DNA of 64,000 bases from JABDMH01 sp965223165 (GTDB lineage Bacteria; Bacteroidota; Bacteroidia; Chitinophagales; Saprospiraceae): the NCBI GenBank assembly GCA_965223165.1, contig CBDCVQ010000013.1, positions 1 to 64,000 of the forward strand, read 5' to 3'. The notes beneath the pieces were generated by a model, which was not told where the DNA came from, ran no database searches, and was given only the letters and a program-made list of their open reading frames with translations. Both the position numbers and the translations under genes were made by a program. Of this stretch, positions 8,367-16,377 are shown piece by piece (within the stretch, counting starts at the first letter, position 1; the number at the start of each line of letters is the position of its first letter).

Positions 8367-8915
8367 CTATCCCTGGTCTTTCAGCATTGTCTCAAATTGA
8401 GTTATTTGTGCTTGGAGCAAATCACGCAATGCCGGGTCTAGTATTCCATTGGTCTCCGAAAAATTCTTGGTGAACGATGGCAAGGAAAAACTGGTGACGG
8501 CATCAGGATTCATCCTTCTGAACTTAGCTACCGCTTGGCCCAATACGGTTTTTCCTCCTCGGCCACCCGGCGACGTGGATAGAAGGAGCATAGGTTTACC
8601 CTTCCAGTTGTCGCGACTGATCCGTGACGCCCAGTCGTAGATGTTTTTAAAGGCCGCGGTGTAACTGCCGTTGTGTTCGGCAAATGAAATGATTAGGGCA
8701 TCGGCTTCGGATATGATGGTCCAGAATTTTTGCGCGAGGTCCGGGATGCCCGATTCTTTTTCCCGATCAATGCTGTATATGGGCATCTCAAAATCGTTGA
8801 GGTCGAGAATCTGAATGTGGACATGATCCAACTGCTGAGCTACGTAGGTGGCAAATCTTTTATTAATTGACTGTCTGCTATTGCTAGCTCCAAATGCAAC
8901 AATGTGTTTAGGCAT
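8367..8915 (-). CDS. NADPH-dependent FMN reductase family protein
   Basis: 182 aa, flavodoxin-like fold. IVAFGASNSRQSINKRFA at residues 5-22 is the phosphate-binding loop for FMN, and the later SFAEHNGSYTAAFKN and STSPGGRGGK segments match the isoalloxazine loops of the NADPH:FMN/azoreductase family. Members reduce flavin, quinones, chromate or azo compounds. It is four bases downstream of the marR gene on the same strand, so it is probably repressed by that regulator and induced by an electrophile or phenolic compound. That regulation is inferred from context. Confidence 0.85.
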   Translation of the reverse strand: MPKHIVAFGASNSRQSINKRFATYVAQQLDHVHIQILDLNDFEMPIYSIDREKESGIPDLAQKFWTIISEADALIISFAEHNGSYTAAFKNIYDWASRISRDNWKGKPMLLLSTSPGGRGGKTVLGQAVAKFRRMNPDAVTSFSLPSFTKNFSETNGILDPALRDLLQAQITQFETMLKDQG

Positions 8916-8919
8916 CTTT

Positions 8920-9339
8920 TTATGGTTTCAACTTGGCAATCAGTAATCCCAACGTCTTCAATTCTTTGGGTGTCAGTTTGGACATCATCGGCTGGTGAAA
9001 AGCCAGGACTTTTCGGTCCAGTTTCTTGAGCATCGCACGACCGCTGCGGGTGATGGTGACATCCATTTTTCGCCGATTGGAGGGACATTCGGCTCGATGT
9101 ACGTACCCCTGGCTGATGAGCTTGTCAACGATGCGAGTCACGTTGCTGTTCTGTTGCACCATATTGGCTAGAATTTCTTGCACCGTCATAGGTCGTTCCC
9201 GATGCGTTTCTAGTGTGCGCAATACATTATATTGGGGCTCGGTCACCCCATACTTCTTAAGGGCCTTTCCCACCTGCGCTGTGATCCAATGCCCCTTGGT
9301 GATGATCTGATGGATAGCGGCGAAGTATTGCTCAATCAT
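8920..9339 (-). CDS. MarR family transcriptional regulator
   Basis: 139 aa, the usual MarR length. The winged helix is seen in YGVTEPQYNVLRTLE, the recognition helix region MTVQEILANMVQQNSNVTRIVDKLISQGYV, and the wing with RRKMDVTITRSGRAML. It is expected to act as a dimeric repressor that releases DNA on binding a ligand or on oxidation. A perfect 17-bp palindrome lies directly upstream of the start codon, so autoregulation is likely. It is the first gene of a two-gene operon with the FMN reductase. Confidence 0.92.
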   Translation of the reverse strand: MIEQYFAAIHQIITKGHWITAQVGKALKKYGVTEPQYNVLRTLETHRERPMTVQEILANMVQQNSNVTRIVDKLISQGYVHRAECPSNRRKMDVTITRSGRAMLKKLDRKVLAFHQPMMSKLTPKELKTLGLLIAKLKP

Positions 9340-9342
9340 GTT

Positions 9343-9359
9343 TATACAATAATTGTATA
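9343..9359. promoter_or_regulatory. Perfect 17-bp palindrome, probable MarR operator
   Basis: TATACAATAATTGTATA, with 8-bp arms around one central A. It begins four bases upstream of the marR start codon (ATG complementary to 9337-9339) in an AT-rich tract. Position, symmetry and base content fit MarR operators. Binding is inferred. Confidence 0.7.
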
Positions 9360-9469
9360 TACAAATATATCGAAAATGATCGAAGACGCAATATTTCTAC
9401 GATGAGTTTTGTGATCCCAGCGGGACCATTGGCGGATATGGAGGATCGAGAGGAGTAGGCCGGGGTCAT

Positions 9470-9644
9470 CAAGTGGTCGGCAAGATTGAGGAGGATGCAT
9501 GGATCGCTACTATTTCGTGCCAGATCGAGAGACAGTACCACACATAGCCATAGCCGCCATGGCATACTAGGCTTTTGACTGATGGAGGTTGGTGCGAAAG
9601 TAAGGCGATCGGGCGTTCCGCTTTCCTGTGAGAGCGTCCCCTCG
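9470..9644. mobile_element. Fold-back MITE, degenerate copy A
   Basis: Homologous along its length to the MITE at 15765-15929. Shared blocks include GCATGGATCGC, TATTTCGTGCCA, GAGACAG, TTGGTGCGAAAG and TTCCGCTTTC. The terminal inverted repeats are eroded (left AAGTGGTCGGCAAG against CTAGTGGACTGTAAC in copy B). A small central hairpin (GCCAT...ATGGC) occupies the place of copy B's apical stem. It ends three bases from the stop codon of the LytTR gene. It carries no ORF. Confidence 0.7.
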
Positions 9645-9647
9645 CAG

Positions 9648-10343
9648 CTATGCGTTCTCTAGAAATCGAAGCACTTGCTCCCGATAGGTCCGGCCAATGG
9701 GCAGCTGCCGACCGGCGATCTGGACGTAGCGGCTGGTACAGCCCTGTACATACTGCAGGCTCACGATGTACGACTTGTGGACTCGCATAAAGCGATCCGA
9801 CGGCAGGCGAGGCAGAAAATTTCCGATCGACCCTTTTGTGATGATTCTGCGGCTCGACGTATAGACACTTACGTAGTCCTTGAGTCCTTCCACAAAAAGG
9901 ATCTGCGAGATGGGCAGCCGGTGGTTCATCCGATCCGCTTTGACATAGATGATGGGATCGTCTGGCATTGCCTCCACGTTGGCGGCTTGATCCCAGTACC
10001 GGGCGATCGACTTGGACAGGCGGGCAAGGGCAATGGGTTTGACCAGGTAGTCCAAAACGTTTTGGTCAAAGCCTTCCACCGCATAGTGCCGATACGCGGT
10101 CGTAATAATCACCTGGGGCCGGGTGGTCAGCGAGTCCAGTAGACGGAGGCCGTCAAGCTGCGGCATCTCGATATCGAGAAACAGCAGATCTATTTCCAAG
10201 GTGTCCAGCTGGCTTTGCGCCTCCAGGGGATCGTGAGAGGTACCAACCACTTCCAGGTCTTCAAACGTTCGGAGATGACGGAGTAGCAACCGCACCGCCA
10301 GGGGCTCATCATCAATCACATAGCACCGGCATCGCTCACTCAT
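9648..10343 (-). CDS. LytTR family response regulator
   Basis: 231 aa. The receiver domain covers residues 6-120, with acidic pocket D11/D12, phosphoacceptor D57 (FLDIEMP) and a KP switch near residue 102. The C-terminal LytTR DNA-binding domain covers about residues 130-231, with YVKADRMNHRLP, VEGLKDYVSVYT and FMRVHKSYIV. It overlaps the histidine kinase gene by four bases (ATGA), so the two are translationally coupled and should form one signalling pair. The target genes are unknown. LytTR regulators in Bacteroidota often control envelope functions. Confidence 0.95.
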   Translation of the reverse strand: MSERCRCYVIDDEPLAVRLLLRHLRTFEDLEVVGTSHDPLEAQSQLDTLEIDLLFLDIEMPQLDGLRLLDSLTTRPQVIITTAYRHYAVEGFDQNVLDYLVKPIALARLSKSIARYWDQAANVEAMPDDPIIYVKADRMNHRLPISQILFVEGLKDYVSVYTSSRRIITKGSIGNFLPRLPSDRFMRVHKSYIVSLQYVQGCTSRYVQIAGRQLPIGRTYREQVLRFLENA

Positions 10344-11356
10344 TTTATGCTGATTTGCAGAGCTACGTGGAATCGATCAGCTTGATCTGAGATGTCCAGC
10401 TGATAACCTCCGGGATAGGTCAGATCCAACCTCTTTTTGCTATTTGACAGCCCGACCCCTCCGGCGGGGGTATGCCTGCCCGCTTTCTTTGTATTCTCTG
10501 CGATGAACTTCAATTGACCTTGGCGGCAAGATAGTAGAATACGGATCGCAAAAATGCCGTCTGCGCCCGGGCCGCCGTGCTTGAAACAATTCTCAACAAA
10601 TGGTAGCAGTAATACAGGAGCTATCTTGACCTCGTCATCTTCTATCGAAAAATCTCGCTTGATCAGCAGATCGGCACTGCTACGCAGGCGCTCCAGGTCC
10701 AGATAACTATCCAGCAGGGTCACTTCCTTGGCCAGGGTCACGACATCCTCCTTGGCCCAGTACACCAGATAGTCCAATAGTTCGGTCAATTTGAGAATGG
10801 CGTCGGCCGTGAGATCGGACTTTTCCAGGGCCAGGGTGTAGAGATTATTCAGTGAATTAAATAGGAAATGGGGGTGCAGCTGATTCTTGAGCTGCTGCAA
10901 TTCGGCCTGCGCCTTCGCCTTCACCAGCGCCAGATTTTGCCTCTGTTGCCATCGCCAATCCTTGATGATGCCGAGACAGACGGCCAGTGCGATGATCGAA
11001 TAGTCTCTAATGACATTTTTCAGCACCTTGCCCACTGGCAGCGGAAAGTACGGTCCCGAGTCAAACAGATGGGTGATCTGCATCCATCGAATTCTGACCT
11101 GGAGGACAATCAGGCAGGCGGCCAAGATCCAAAGCAGAAACGGAAACCAGCGGTTGCTCTTCAGGTAACGGGGCACAGCAAAGTACCGTAGAAAGTAGGC
11201 CGGCAGCATGACCACAGGAAGCCCTCGCAAGGTGGTCAGCAGCAGCTCTCGCTCTTGCTCCGGTCGTATGTGTACGACGTTGGCATAGTACTCCGAGACA
11301 GCGTAGATTGCCCAGAAGAGTATATGTGGCAGTAGTAGTCTAAACTTCGTTTTCAT
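10340..11356 (-). CDS. LytS-type sensor histidine kinase
   Basis: 338 aa from the ATG at 11354-11356; an in-frame Met 27 bases upstream is less likely. About four hydrophobic segments occupy the first 140 residues. The His-kinase domain follows with QLHPHFLFNSLNNLY, the histidine motif of this family, and an atypical HATPase domain (LLPFVENCFKHGG, GVGLSN). It senses a membrane or extracellular signal and phosphorylates the coupled LytTR regulator. No separate extracytoplasmic sensor domain is visible, so sensing is probably through the membrane segments. Confidence 0.93.
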   Translation of the reverse strand: MKTKFRLLLPHILFWAIYAVSEYYANVVHIRPEQERELLLTTLRGLPVVMLPAYFLRYFAVPRYLKSNRWFPFLLWILAACLIVLQVRIRWMQITHLFDSGPYFPLPVGKVLKNVIRDYSIIALAVCLGIIKDWRWQQRQNLALVKAKAQAELQQLKNQLHPHFLFNSLNNLYTLALEKSDLTADAILKLTELLDYLVYWAKEDVVTLAKEVTLLDSYLDLERLRSSADLLIKRDFSIEDDEVKIAPVLLLPFVENCFKHGGPGADGIFAIRILLSCRQGQLKFIAENTKKAGRHTPAGGVGLSNSKKRLDLTYPGGYQLDISDQADRFHVALQISIK

Positions 11357-11537
11357 TTTTCTGCAGGCGAGAAACATGTCCACCAGGGGAGTGGAGGAAA
11401 GTTAGATAAATATCAGCCGTCGATCTCGGGATGGAGCGGTCACTGCTCTACGGATGGCTGCCGTTGGTCTACTCTCCGAGCAGCGCAAGGCTGTGACTCC
11501 TAGCTTACGCCACGAACTAAAAACAACGGTTAGCATT

Positions 11538-11951
11538 ATGAAGACGAAATATTTATTGGTGCCTCTGCTACTATGTCTACTGGCCAAGATCAATGCTACT
11601 CCTCTTGCAGTCATGAGCGAGTGTGGAGCCATGTACGGCATGGGCGGGGCTTACCTGACCTTCGCCGGAAAGTTTGGCGGTGAGCTACAACCACATGAAA
11701 TCAGGCGTGTCACCCAGGTCTCCATCGCCGGCTGCGCTGCGGGGTCCACGATCAAGGGCTACCTATTGCAGGTACATTGTCAGGGGCAGGTGTCAACCTT
11801 CGAGAGTGACTCAGGCACGTTATCTCCCGAGGCGTTGAAGTACCTGGCACTGCTGGAGCCAGGAGACTCCTTTGATTTTGAAGATGTTACGGCCCAACTA
11901 CCCAGTGGCGATATTGTCCAAGTGTTGGCCAGGAGATTTGTGGTCATCTAG
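11538..11951 (+). CDS. Exported protein with GldM C-terminal-like domain
   Basis: 137 aa from the ATG at 11538. A signal peptide covers about residues 1-20 (MKTKYLLVPLLLCLLAKINA). The rest resembles the C-terminal domain of GldM/PorM: a basic GxxxxHEIRR segment, then FEVxxxG-like, SGTLSPEALKYLALLEPGDSFDFEDV and a VLARRFVVI end. In GldM this domain is a periplasmic Ig-like module of the gliding/T9SS motor. Here it stands alone, so it is not GldM itself. It lies next to a secreted dioxygenase-like lipoprotein. The similarity is judged by eye and is moderate. Confidence 0.5.
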   Translation: MKTKYLLVPLLLCLLAKINATPLAVMSECGAMYGMGGAYLTFAGKFGGELQPHEIRRVTQVSIAGCAAGSTIKGYLLQVHCQGQVSTFESDSGTLSPEALKYLALLEPGDSFDFEDVTAQLPSGDIVQVLARRFVVI

Positions 11952-11953
11952 CT

Positions 11954-12622
11954 ATGATATTTTTGATGTACAGCAATGTCATGACCAGCGGTTTCTGGGT
12001 ATTTATCTGCGCTTTGTTTGTCGGAAGCTCGTGCTCCTCGTCCCTACCTGGGCAATCGCCTGTCGCTCGACTGGTGGGCGGACCCTGCGAGGGGTGTGAA
12101 GCGGTCCTGGAATATGAAGGGGAACTGCTGATGCCGATCGATACGCTTCCAGATTTTGAGTTGGTAGGTGAAAAGCTGAAGGTGACGGGCACCATCTATC
12201 AATCAGATGGTGTGACCCCCGCCGCCGGGGTGATCCTGTATGTCTATCATACCAATACACATGGCATCTACGAGGTCAGGGAAGGCGCCGAAGGGTGGGC
12301 GAGGAGGCACGGCTACATCCGGGGCTGGATCCGGACGGGTGTGGAGGGAACTTACGCTTTTTACACTCTGCGACCCGGCACCTATCCCAGCCGGACGGGT
12401 GCGGCGCATATGCACCCTATCCTCCTGGAGCCCAATGGTCGCTACTACTATCTGGAGGACTACTATTTTGCCGGTGATAGCCTACTGACCCACCGCGAGA
12501 TATCGCCTCGGCAACCCAGAGGCGGCTTTTCAGGCGTCATGCACCTGCGTCGAGAGGGAGACCTTTGGGTAGGGCAACGCGACATAATCCTGGGGCGCAA
12601 TGTACCCGACGATCGTCGGTGA
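11954..12622 (+). CDS. Intradiol ring-cleavage dioxygenase-like lipoprotein
   Basis: 222 aa. The N-terminal hydrophobic segment ends in GSSCSS, a lipobox-like cysteine, so an extracytoplasmic location is likely. Residues 70-200 carry the intradiol dioxygenase beta-sandwich: KVTGTIYQSDGVTPAAGVILYVYHTN, RGWIRTGVEGTYAFYTLRPGTYP and AAHMHPILLEP, which contain candidate Tyr and His iron ligands. Family members cleave catechol-type rings, but many exported Bacteroidota homologues have unknown substrates. It begins two bases after the gene upstream and is probably cotranscribed with it. Confidence 0.72.
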   Translation: MIFLMYSNVMTSGFWVFICALFVGSSCSSSLPGQSPVARLVGGPCEGCEAVLEYEGELLMPIDTLPDFELVGEKLKVTGTIYQSDGVTPAAGVILYVYHTNTHGIYEVREGAEGWARRHGYIRGWIRTGVEGTYAFYTLRPGTYPSRTGAAHMHPILLEPNGRYYYLEDYYFAGDSLLTHREISPRQPRGGFSGVMHLRREGDLWVGQRDIILGRNVPDDRR

Positions 12623-12788
12623 TGCTCAGCTGATTGTTGGCGCGAGAAATTTGTGGCCAGCAGGGCAGAGCGCTGGCTGATGTGGCAATCTCCATGCTTT
12701 CGATGTCCGTCGCATGGGGCAATTTGCGTGTCAAAATAGGATGGGAAAGGGGCAATTACGTTGAGGGCAAATTGTCTACCTTTCGTCC

Positions 12789-13577
12789 ATGGCAAAAATT
12801 TACTATGTGGGCGATTGGGCAGTCCTCACCGGACCCGTTTTCGCCGAAACGCCCTTCCACTATTCTCATAAAGGGCTTGACATTTTTAACTACGGCAAAT
12901 GGCTGAAGGAAGCGCTGGAGATCGAAGGCGATCATGAGGTGGAGTCAGTTTCGGCCTGGGACTTTTACAATAAATTAGGGCCGGGAGATTACGAGCGGAT
13001 TCTTTCTGACTACGACGTCGTCATTTTTAGTGACGTAGACGCAAAGCTGTTTCAGTTGGCACCCAGTTTTTTTGACCGGGACAAATTTGGCAAAGAAATT
13101 CTCACCTACCCCGACCGGATTCGGTTGACGGTGGAGGCCGTACAGGCCGGCACGCATATGATGTTTTTAGGAGGCTGGTACTCCTTTACCGGGGAGCTGG
13201 GCAAAGGTGGTTGGGGGCGCACGCGCCTTCGTGAAATTTTGCCCGTACGTTGCCTGCCTGTGGAAGATCTGGTGGAGAGCACCGAGGGATTTCGACCTCT
13301 ACTTACCCCCGAGGGTGCGCAGGCTTTTGGTGATCTGGACCTGCCTGCCTTCCCACCCATTCTGGGATACAACCAGACGGAGGAACGCTCGGAGGCTACG
13401 GTATTGATGCGTTTTGACCAAACGGATCATGTGGCCGTGGCGATGCAGCAATTCGGACAGGGTCGGGTGCTCGCCTACACCTCCGACCCCGCACCCCACT
13501 GGGGCTTGAATTTTGTCTACTGGGAGCACTATGGAAGGTTTTGGCATCGGTGCATCGAGTTGCTACAAGCAGCATAG
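12789..13577 (+). CDS. Putative glutamine amidotransferase-like protein (PF07090 type)
   Basis: 262 aa. YYVGDWAVLTGPVF at the start, the central SDYDVVIFSDVDAKLF and MMFLGGWYSFTGELGKGGWGRT are typical of the class I amidotransferase-like family PF07090. The nucleophile-elbow cysteine of true amidotransferases is not evident here, and enzymatic activity is unproven. Members often occur in carbohydrate-utilisation loci. It overlaps nothing and is followed after three bases by an SRPBCC protein. A TACCTTTC motif resembling a -7 element lies at 12777-12784, just before the start codon. Confidence 0.7.
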   Translation: MAKIYYVGDWAVLTGPVFAETPFHYSHKGLDIFNYGKWLKEALEIEGDHEVESVSAWDFYNKLGPGDYERILSDYDVVIFSDVDAKLFQLAPSFFDRDKFGKEILTYPDRIRLTVEAVQAGTHMMFLGGWYSFTGELGKGGWGRTRLREILPVRCLPVEDLVESTEGFRPLLTPEGAQAFGDLDLPAFPPILGYNQTEERSEATVLMRFDQTDHVAVAMQQFGQGRVLAYTSDPAPHWGLNFVYWEHYGRFWHRCIELLQAA

Positions 13578-13580
13578 GAC

Positions 13581-14048
13581 ATGGCCCCGCCCACACCGAG
13601 AAGTGTCGAGGTTTCCATTCAAATCGATGTAGCTCCTGATCGAGTCATATCGGCATTCACTGAGCTACCCCTACTGCGGGAGTGGTGGGGGGTGGAGCGG
13701 TGTCTGATCGAAAAGAAAGCGGGCGGCGTCTACACCTTGGTCTGGCAGATTTCACAAGACGGAGTGGGTTATGTCTCTGCTGGCATTATCGAAAGCTACC
13801 AGCCAGATAGCCATCTGGTCCTAGCTCAGATGACCTACATCCATCCTCGCCGAGCCATTTTAGGGCCGATGCGGTTGTCGGTACATTGCCAAGGGTCGGA
13901 GCAAACGACCGAGGTCAAGATCAGGCAAGAGGGCTATCAATATGGTGGTGACTGGGATTGGTACTACGAAGCGGTCAGCAGCGCCTGGCCCCAGATGGCC
14001 GAGGTGCTTAAGCGGTATCTTGAAGATGGGGCCTTGCCGTCGCTCTAG
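13581..14048 (+). CDS. SRPBCC (START-like/AHSA1) domain protein
   Basis: 155 aa. SVEVSIQIDVAPDRVISAFTELPLLREWWG is the first strand and helix of the helix-grip fold, and the C-terminal helix WDWYYEAVSSAWPQMAEVLKRYLE closes the cavity. The fold binds hydrophobic ligands or assists proteins; the ligand is unknown. It sits three bases after the amidotransferase-like gene in the same direction, likely cotranscribed, and converges on the FkbM gene four bases away. Confidence 0.8.
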   Translation: MAPPTPRSVEVSIQIDVAPDRVISAFTELPLLREWWGVERCLIEKKAGGVYTLVWQISQDGVGYVSAGIIESYQPDSHLVLAQMTYIHPRRAILGPMRLSVHCQGSEQTTEVKIRQEGYQYGGDWDWYYEAVSSAWPQMAEVLKRYLEDGALPSL

Positions 14049-14051
14049 GTT

Positions 14052-14885
14052 TCATCCTGACTGTACCAGGTGCGATAGTTGCTCCGTAAGTGCCAGCGTA
14101 TTTTCGTCATAGTCGTAGAGATCATAGCCTTGTGTGCGCAGTAGGGAGTGGCCATGTGCCTGATCGTCCGGCGAAAGGTGCATATTCTCAAAAACGATGG
14201 CCTGCGGCCGGCAGGCCTCAAAGTCGATCATCTTTATGATCTCCAGCTCATAACCCTCGGTATCAATCTGCAAGAGATCAATCCGACTGATCTGATGTCG
14301 CTCAACGAGGGTGGACCAGCTGATGACGGGAACCTGCTCTTGGATGATCCAGGTGTCTTCATCGGAGGGTACCGCGATCCCCTGCTTGGTGGCCTGCCGC
14401 TGCACATGCCCGGTACGAAAGGCATTTTCGACCACTTCCTTGCGAAAACTGGATAGCCCGGTGGCCCATCGGGCGTCACTAAATCCGATCTTGTACATGG
14501 GCAGCTGACCGTCGGCGGGGCCCATCGCTGCATGCAATGTCACTATGCCCGGCTGATTTTCGTACAACCGAGACAACTCTTGCTCCCAGACCGCTTGCTG
14601 CGGCTCGAGTAGTATGCCCGCCCAACCGTCACGCTTGATGAACTTGTGGATGGGATCGTGGGTGATACCGTCGTTGGCACCCACCTGAATCACGAAGAAG
14701 GTAGGGGTGGCCCGGGAATATCGATCGAGAAATGCGGCCAGACTTTGCGGTCTGGGTCGGTAGAGGTAGCGATAGTATCCCGTGAAAAGGGGATGATTTT
14801 CACGGCTCAGACGAGATATCAGTCTTTTCTTGAGACGCTTGAATTTGTGCTTGAGGCTTGACTTCACTAGAACTTCTTTTTGCAT
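14052..14885 (-). CDS. FkbM family methyltransferase
   Basis: 277 aa. A basic N-terminal segment (KHKFKRLKKRLISRL) is followed by the FkbM fold: FFVIQVGANDGITHDPI (SAM loop) near residue 62, GWAGILLEPQQAVWEQEL, and RIDLLQIDTEGYELEIIKMIDF near residue 200. Such enzymes O-methylate sugars, lipids or glycans, and in Bacteroidota often modify surface polysaccharide. Its ATG shares one base with the stop codon of the upstream NAD(P)-binding gene, indicating translational coupling. Confidence 0.9.
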   Translation of the reverse strand: MQKEVLVKSSLKHKFKRLKKRLISRLSRENHPLFTGYYRYLYRPRPQSLAAFLDRYSRATPTFFVIQVGANDGITHDPIHKFIKRDGWAGILLEPQQAVWEQELSRLYENQPGIVTLHAAMGPADGQLPMYKIGFSDARWATGLSSFRKEVVENAFRTGHVQRQATKQGIAVPSDEDTWIIQEQVPVISWSTLVERHQISRIDLLQIDTEGYELEIIKMIDFEACRPQAIVFENMHLSPDDQAHGHSLLRTQGYDLYDYDENTLALTEQLSHLVQSG

Positions 14886-15553
14886 TAAGACGGCAGGCCA
14901 AGATATCTTCTCATATCTCGATTTTCAAAGATCACTTGATCACTGCCTGCGAGCCCCACATCGATCATGATTTGGGCCAACTCGGCCGAGGAGATCCCAA
15001 GGTTGGGAAAAACTTTGGTTAGGGTCGGGTACAGTCGGGTCATCGCTCGCTCGATCCAAGGCGGATTGGGTCGAGGTACCGTGGGGTAAATAAATCCAGG
15101 ACGGAAAATATGGGCTCGCCGAAACTTGAGGGCCAGCACTTGGTTTTCCGCGGCACCTTTGTCTTTGGCAAACATGATCCAACTCTTTTCTTTACTGTCG
15201 GCCCCCTGTGCACTGAAGAGGCAAAAGACGCTCTCGGGGTTAGCGGACCGCAATGCGATGGCCAGCGCCCTGGTGTAGTCCACGGTGATTGTGCGAAAGT
15301 GATTTCGATCCTTGGCCTGTCGGCTGTAGATGCCCAGACAGTGGATGCATAGATCGACATGCTGGAGGTGGTCGATGATGGGGCTGTACTCGAGAAAGTT
15401 GTCGTGGATGACCTCCGAGAGTTTGCTGTGCTTGATGCCGGTGCTACGCCGTGCGATGGATACGACCTTGCTGATTTTCTCGTGCGCCAGGCACTGCTCC
15501 AAGACCAACTTTCCCACCATTCCGGTGGTGCCGGTCAAAACTACTTTGGTCAT
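14885..15553 (-). CDS. NAD(P)H-binding Rossmann-fold protein (HIM1/TIP30-like)
   Basis: 222 aa from the ATG at 15551-15553; an upstream in-frame Met at 15586 would overlap the preceding small gene. GTTGMVG at residues 8-14 is the dinucleotide loop of extended/atypical SDR proteins. The usual YxxxK pair is replaced by a segment containing FAKDKGAAE, as in atypical SDRs of the HIM1/TIP30 type, so catalysis is uncertain. It is translationally coupled to the FkbM gene downstream and follows the disrupted small gene by about 13 bases, all in one minus-strand unit. Confidence 0.82.
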   Translation of the reverse strand: MTKVVLTGTTGMVGKLVLEQCLAHEKISKVVSIARRSTGIKHSKLSEVIHDNFLEYSPIIDHLQHVDLCIHCLGIYSRQAKDRNHFRTITVDYTRALAIALRSANPESVFCLFSAQGADSKEKSWIMFAKDKGAAENQVLALKFRRAHIFRPGFIYPTVPRPNPPWIERAMTRLYPTLTKVFPNLGISSAELAQIMIDVGLAGSDQVIFENRDMRRYLGLPS

Positions 15554-15566
15554 TAGTAGGTGAGTT

Positions 15567-15960
15567 TTAATCTCTATCCGGATCATACCAGTCTTTCGTC
15601 CGACAAATAACTATACTTTCTAGCTGAGACTTTTGCACCTGCTCTTCATCATTTAGTCCCAAGGCCTTGGGATACGGAGCGGGGCCTGTGCGCGGCTTGG
15701 CTTCTTTCGATCGGTGACAAAATAGCTCAGCCAGATCGTACACATATTCATCAAACTGTACTAGTGGACTGTAACATTGAAAAGGCATGCATGGATCGCA
15801 ATTATTTCGTGCCAAATCGAAGAGACAGAACCGCACATCCCGCAATGCTGCGGGACGTAAGGCTTCTGGCGATGAAGAGTTGGTGCGAAAGAATGCGATC
15901 GGACATTCCGCTTTCAGTGCTACAGTCCACTAGCTGTGCGCAATGGTAACGACTTTTCAT
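15567..15960 (-). pseudogene. Small coupled gene split by a MITE
   Basis: The ATG complementary to 15958-15960 shares one base with the TGA of the ACT-domain gene (TGATG), a classic coupling junction. Nine codons later the frame enters the MITE. On the far side an open frame resumes and ends with TAA at 15567-15569. Deleting 15761-15929 (the MITE plus one CTAG copy) joins the halves in frame into a 74-aa protein beginning MKSRYHCAQLVQFDEYVYDL and ending CRTKDWYDPDRD. I do not recognise the family. In its present state the gene should yield only a short frameshifted peptide. Confidence 0.75.
15765..15929. mobile_element. Fold-back MITE, copy B, flanked by CTAG duplications
   Basis: 165 bp between CTAG at 15761-15764 and CTAG at 15930-15933. 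The ends TGGACTGTA and TACAGTCCA are perfect inverted repeats, and similarity between the arms continues for roughly 50 bp (TGAAA, GGATCGCA, TTTCG near both ends). The centre is a hairpin with stem CCCGCA/TGCGGG and loop ATGC at 15839-15854, so the whole element can fold back. There is no ORF; a transposase elsewhere in the genome would be needed. The better-preserved ends suggest it is younger than copy A at 9470-9644. Confidence 0.85.
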
Positions 15961-16376
15961 CAATCTTGTCCCCGGGAAAGCTGTTGCAGCAGCTCTAGTG
16001 CCCGTTGACGCAGCTCCCAGGGCACAAATACATGGTCGTGATGATAGCCTGCTACGATATTGCATGGGATGTGTGCGTCGGCAAGTGTCGTGCTGACAGC
16101 TGCAGTCAGACCCACGGCTTCCAGTGCAGAGTTGACCTGTAGGGTGATCTTGGCCATGGCGCCGCTCCTTTGCACATTCCTATATCGATCGTCCTCTAGC
16201 GAGACCACCAGGCTGACCGCCTCGGCTTCGTTGATCATGGCTAGAGCGCCTGCCAGGTCGCTGGGATTGGGCTTTGCCACGGAGCAGAAAGCGTATGGTA
16301 CTGGATCCAGGGTAGGCTGAAGATCGCGCAGTAGGGCCTTCAAGTCTGTCCTGGCTACTCTTCTAGGATCCTCCAT
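15960..16376 (-). CDS. ACT domain protein (ACT_3/PF10000 type)
   Basis: 138 aa. DLKALLRDLQPTLDPVPYAFCSV followed by MINEAEAVSLVVSLEDD and MAKITLQVNSALEAVGLTAAVSTTLADAHIPCNIVAGYHHDHVFVP is the double-strand ACT_3 pattern. ACT domains bind amino acids or other small regulators; this family is free-standing and its ligand is not known. It is two bases from the alpha/beta hydrolase gene upstream and coupled by a one-base overlap to the MITE-disrupted gene downstream, so the MITE may also affect the distal genes of this operon. Confidence 0.85.
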   Translation of the reverse strand: MEDPRRVARTDLKALLRDLQPTLDPVPYAFCSVAKPNPSDLAGALAMINEAEAVSLVVSLEDDRYRNVQRSGAMAKITLQVNSALEAVGLTAAVSTTLADAHIPCNIVAGYHHDHVFVPWELRQRALELLQQLSRGQD

Positions 16377-16377
16377 G

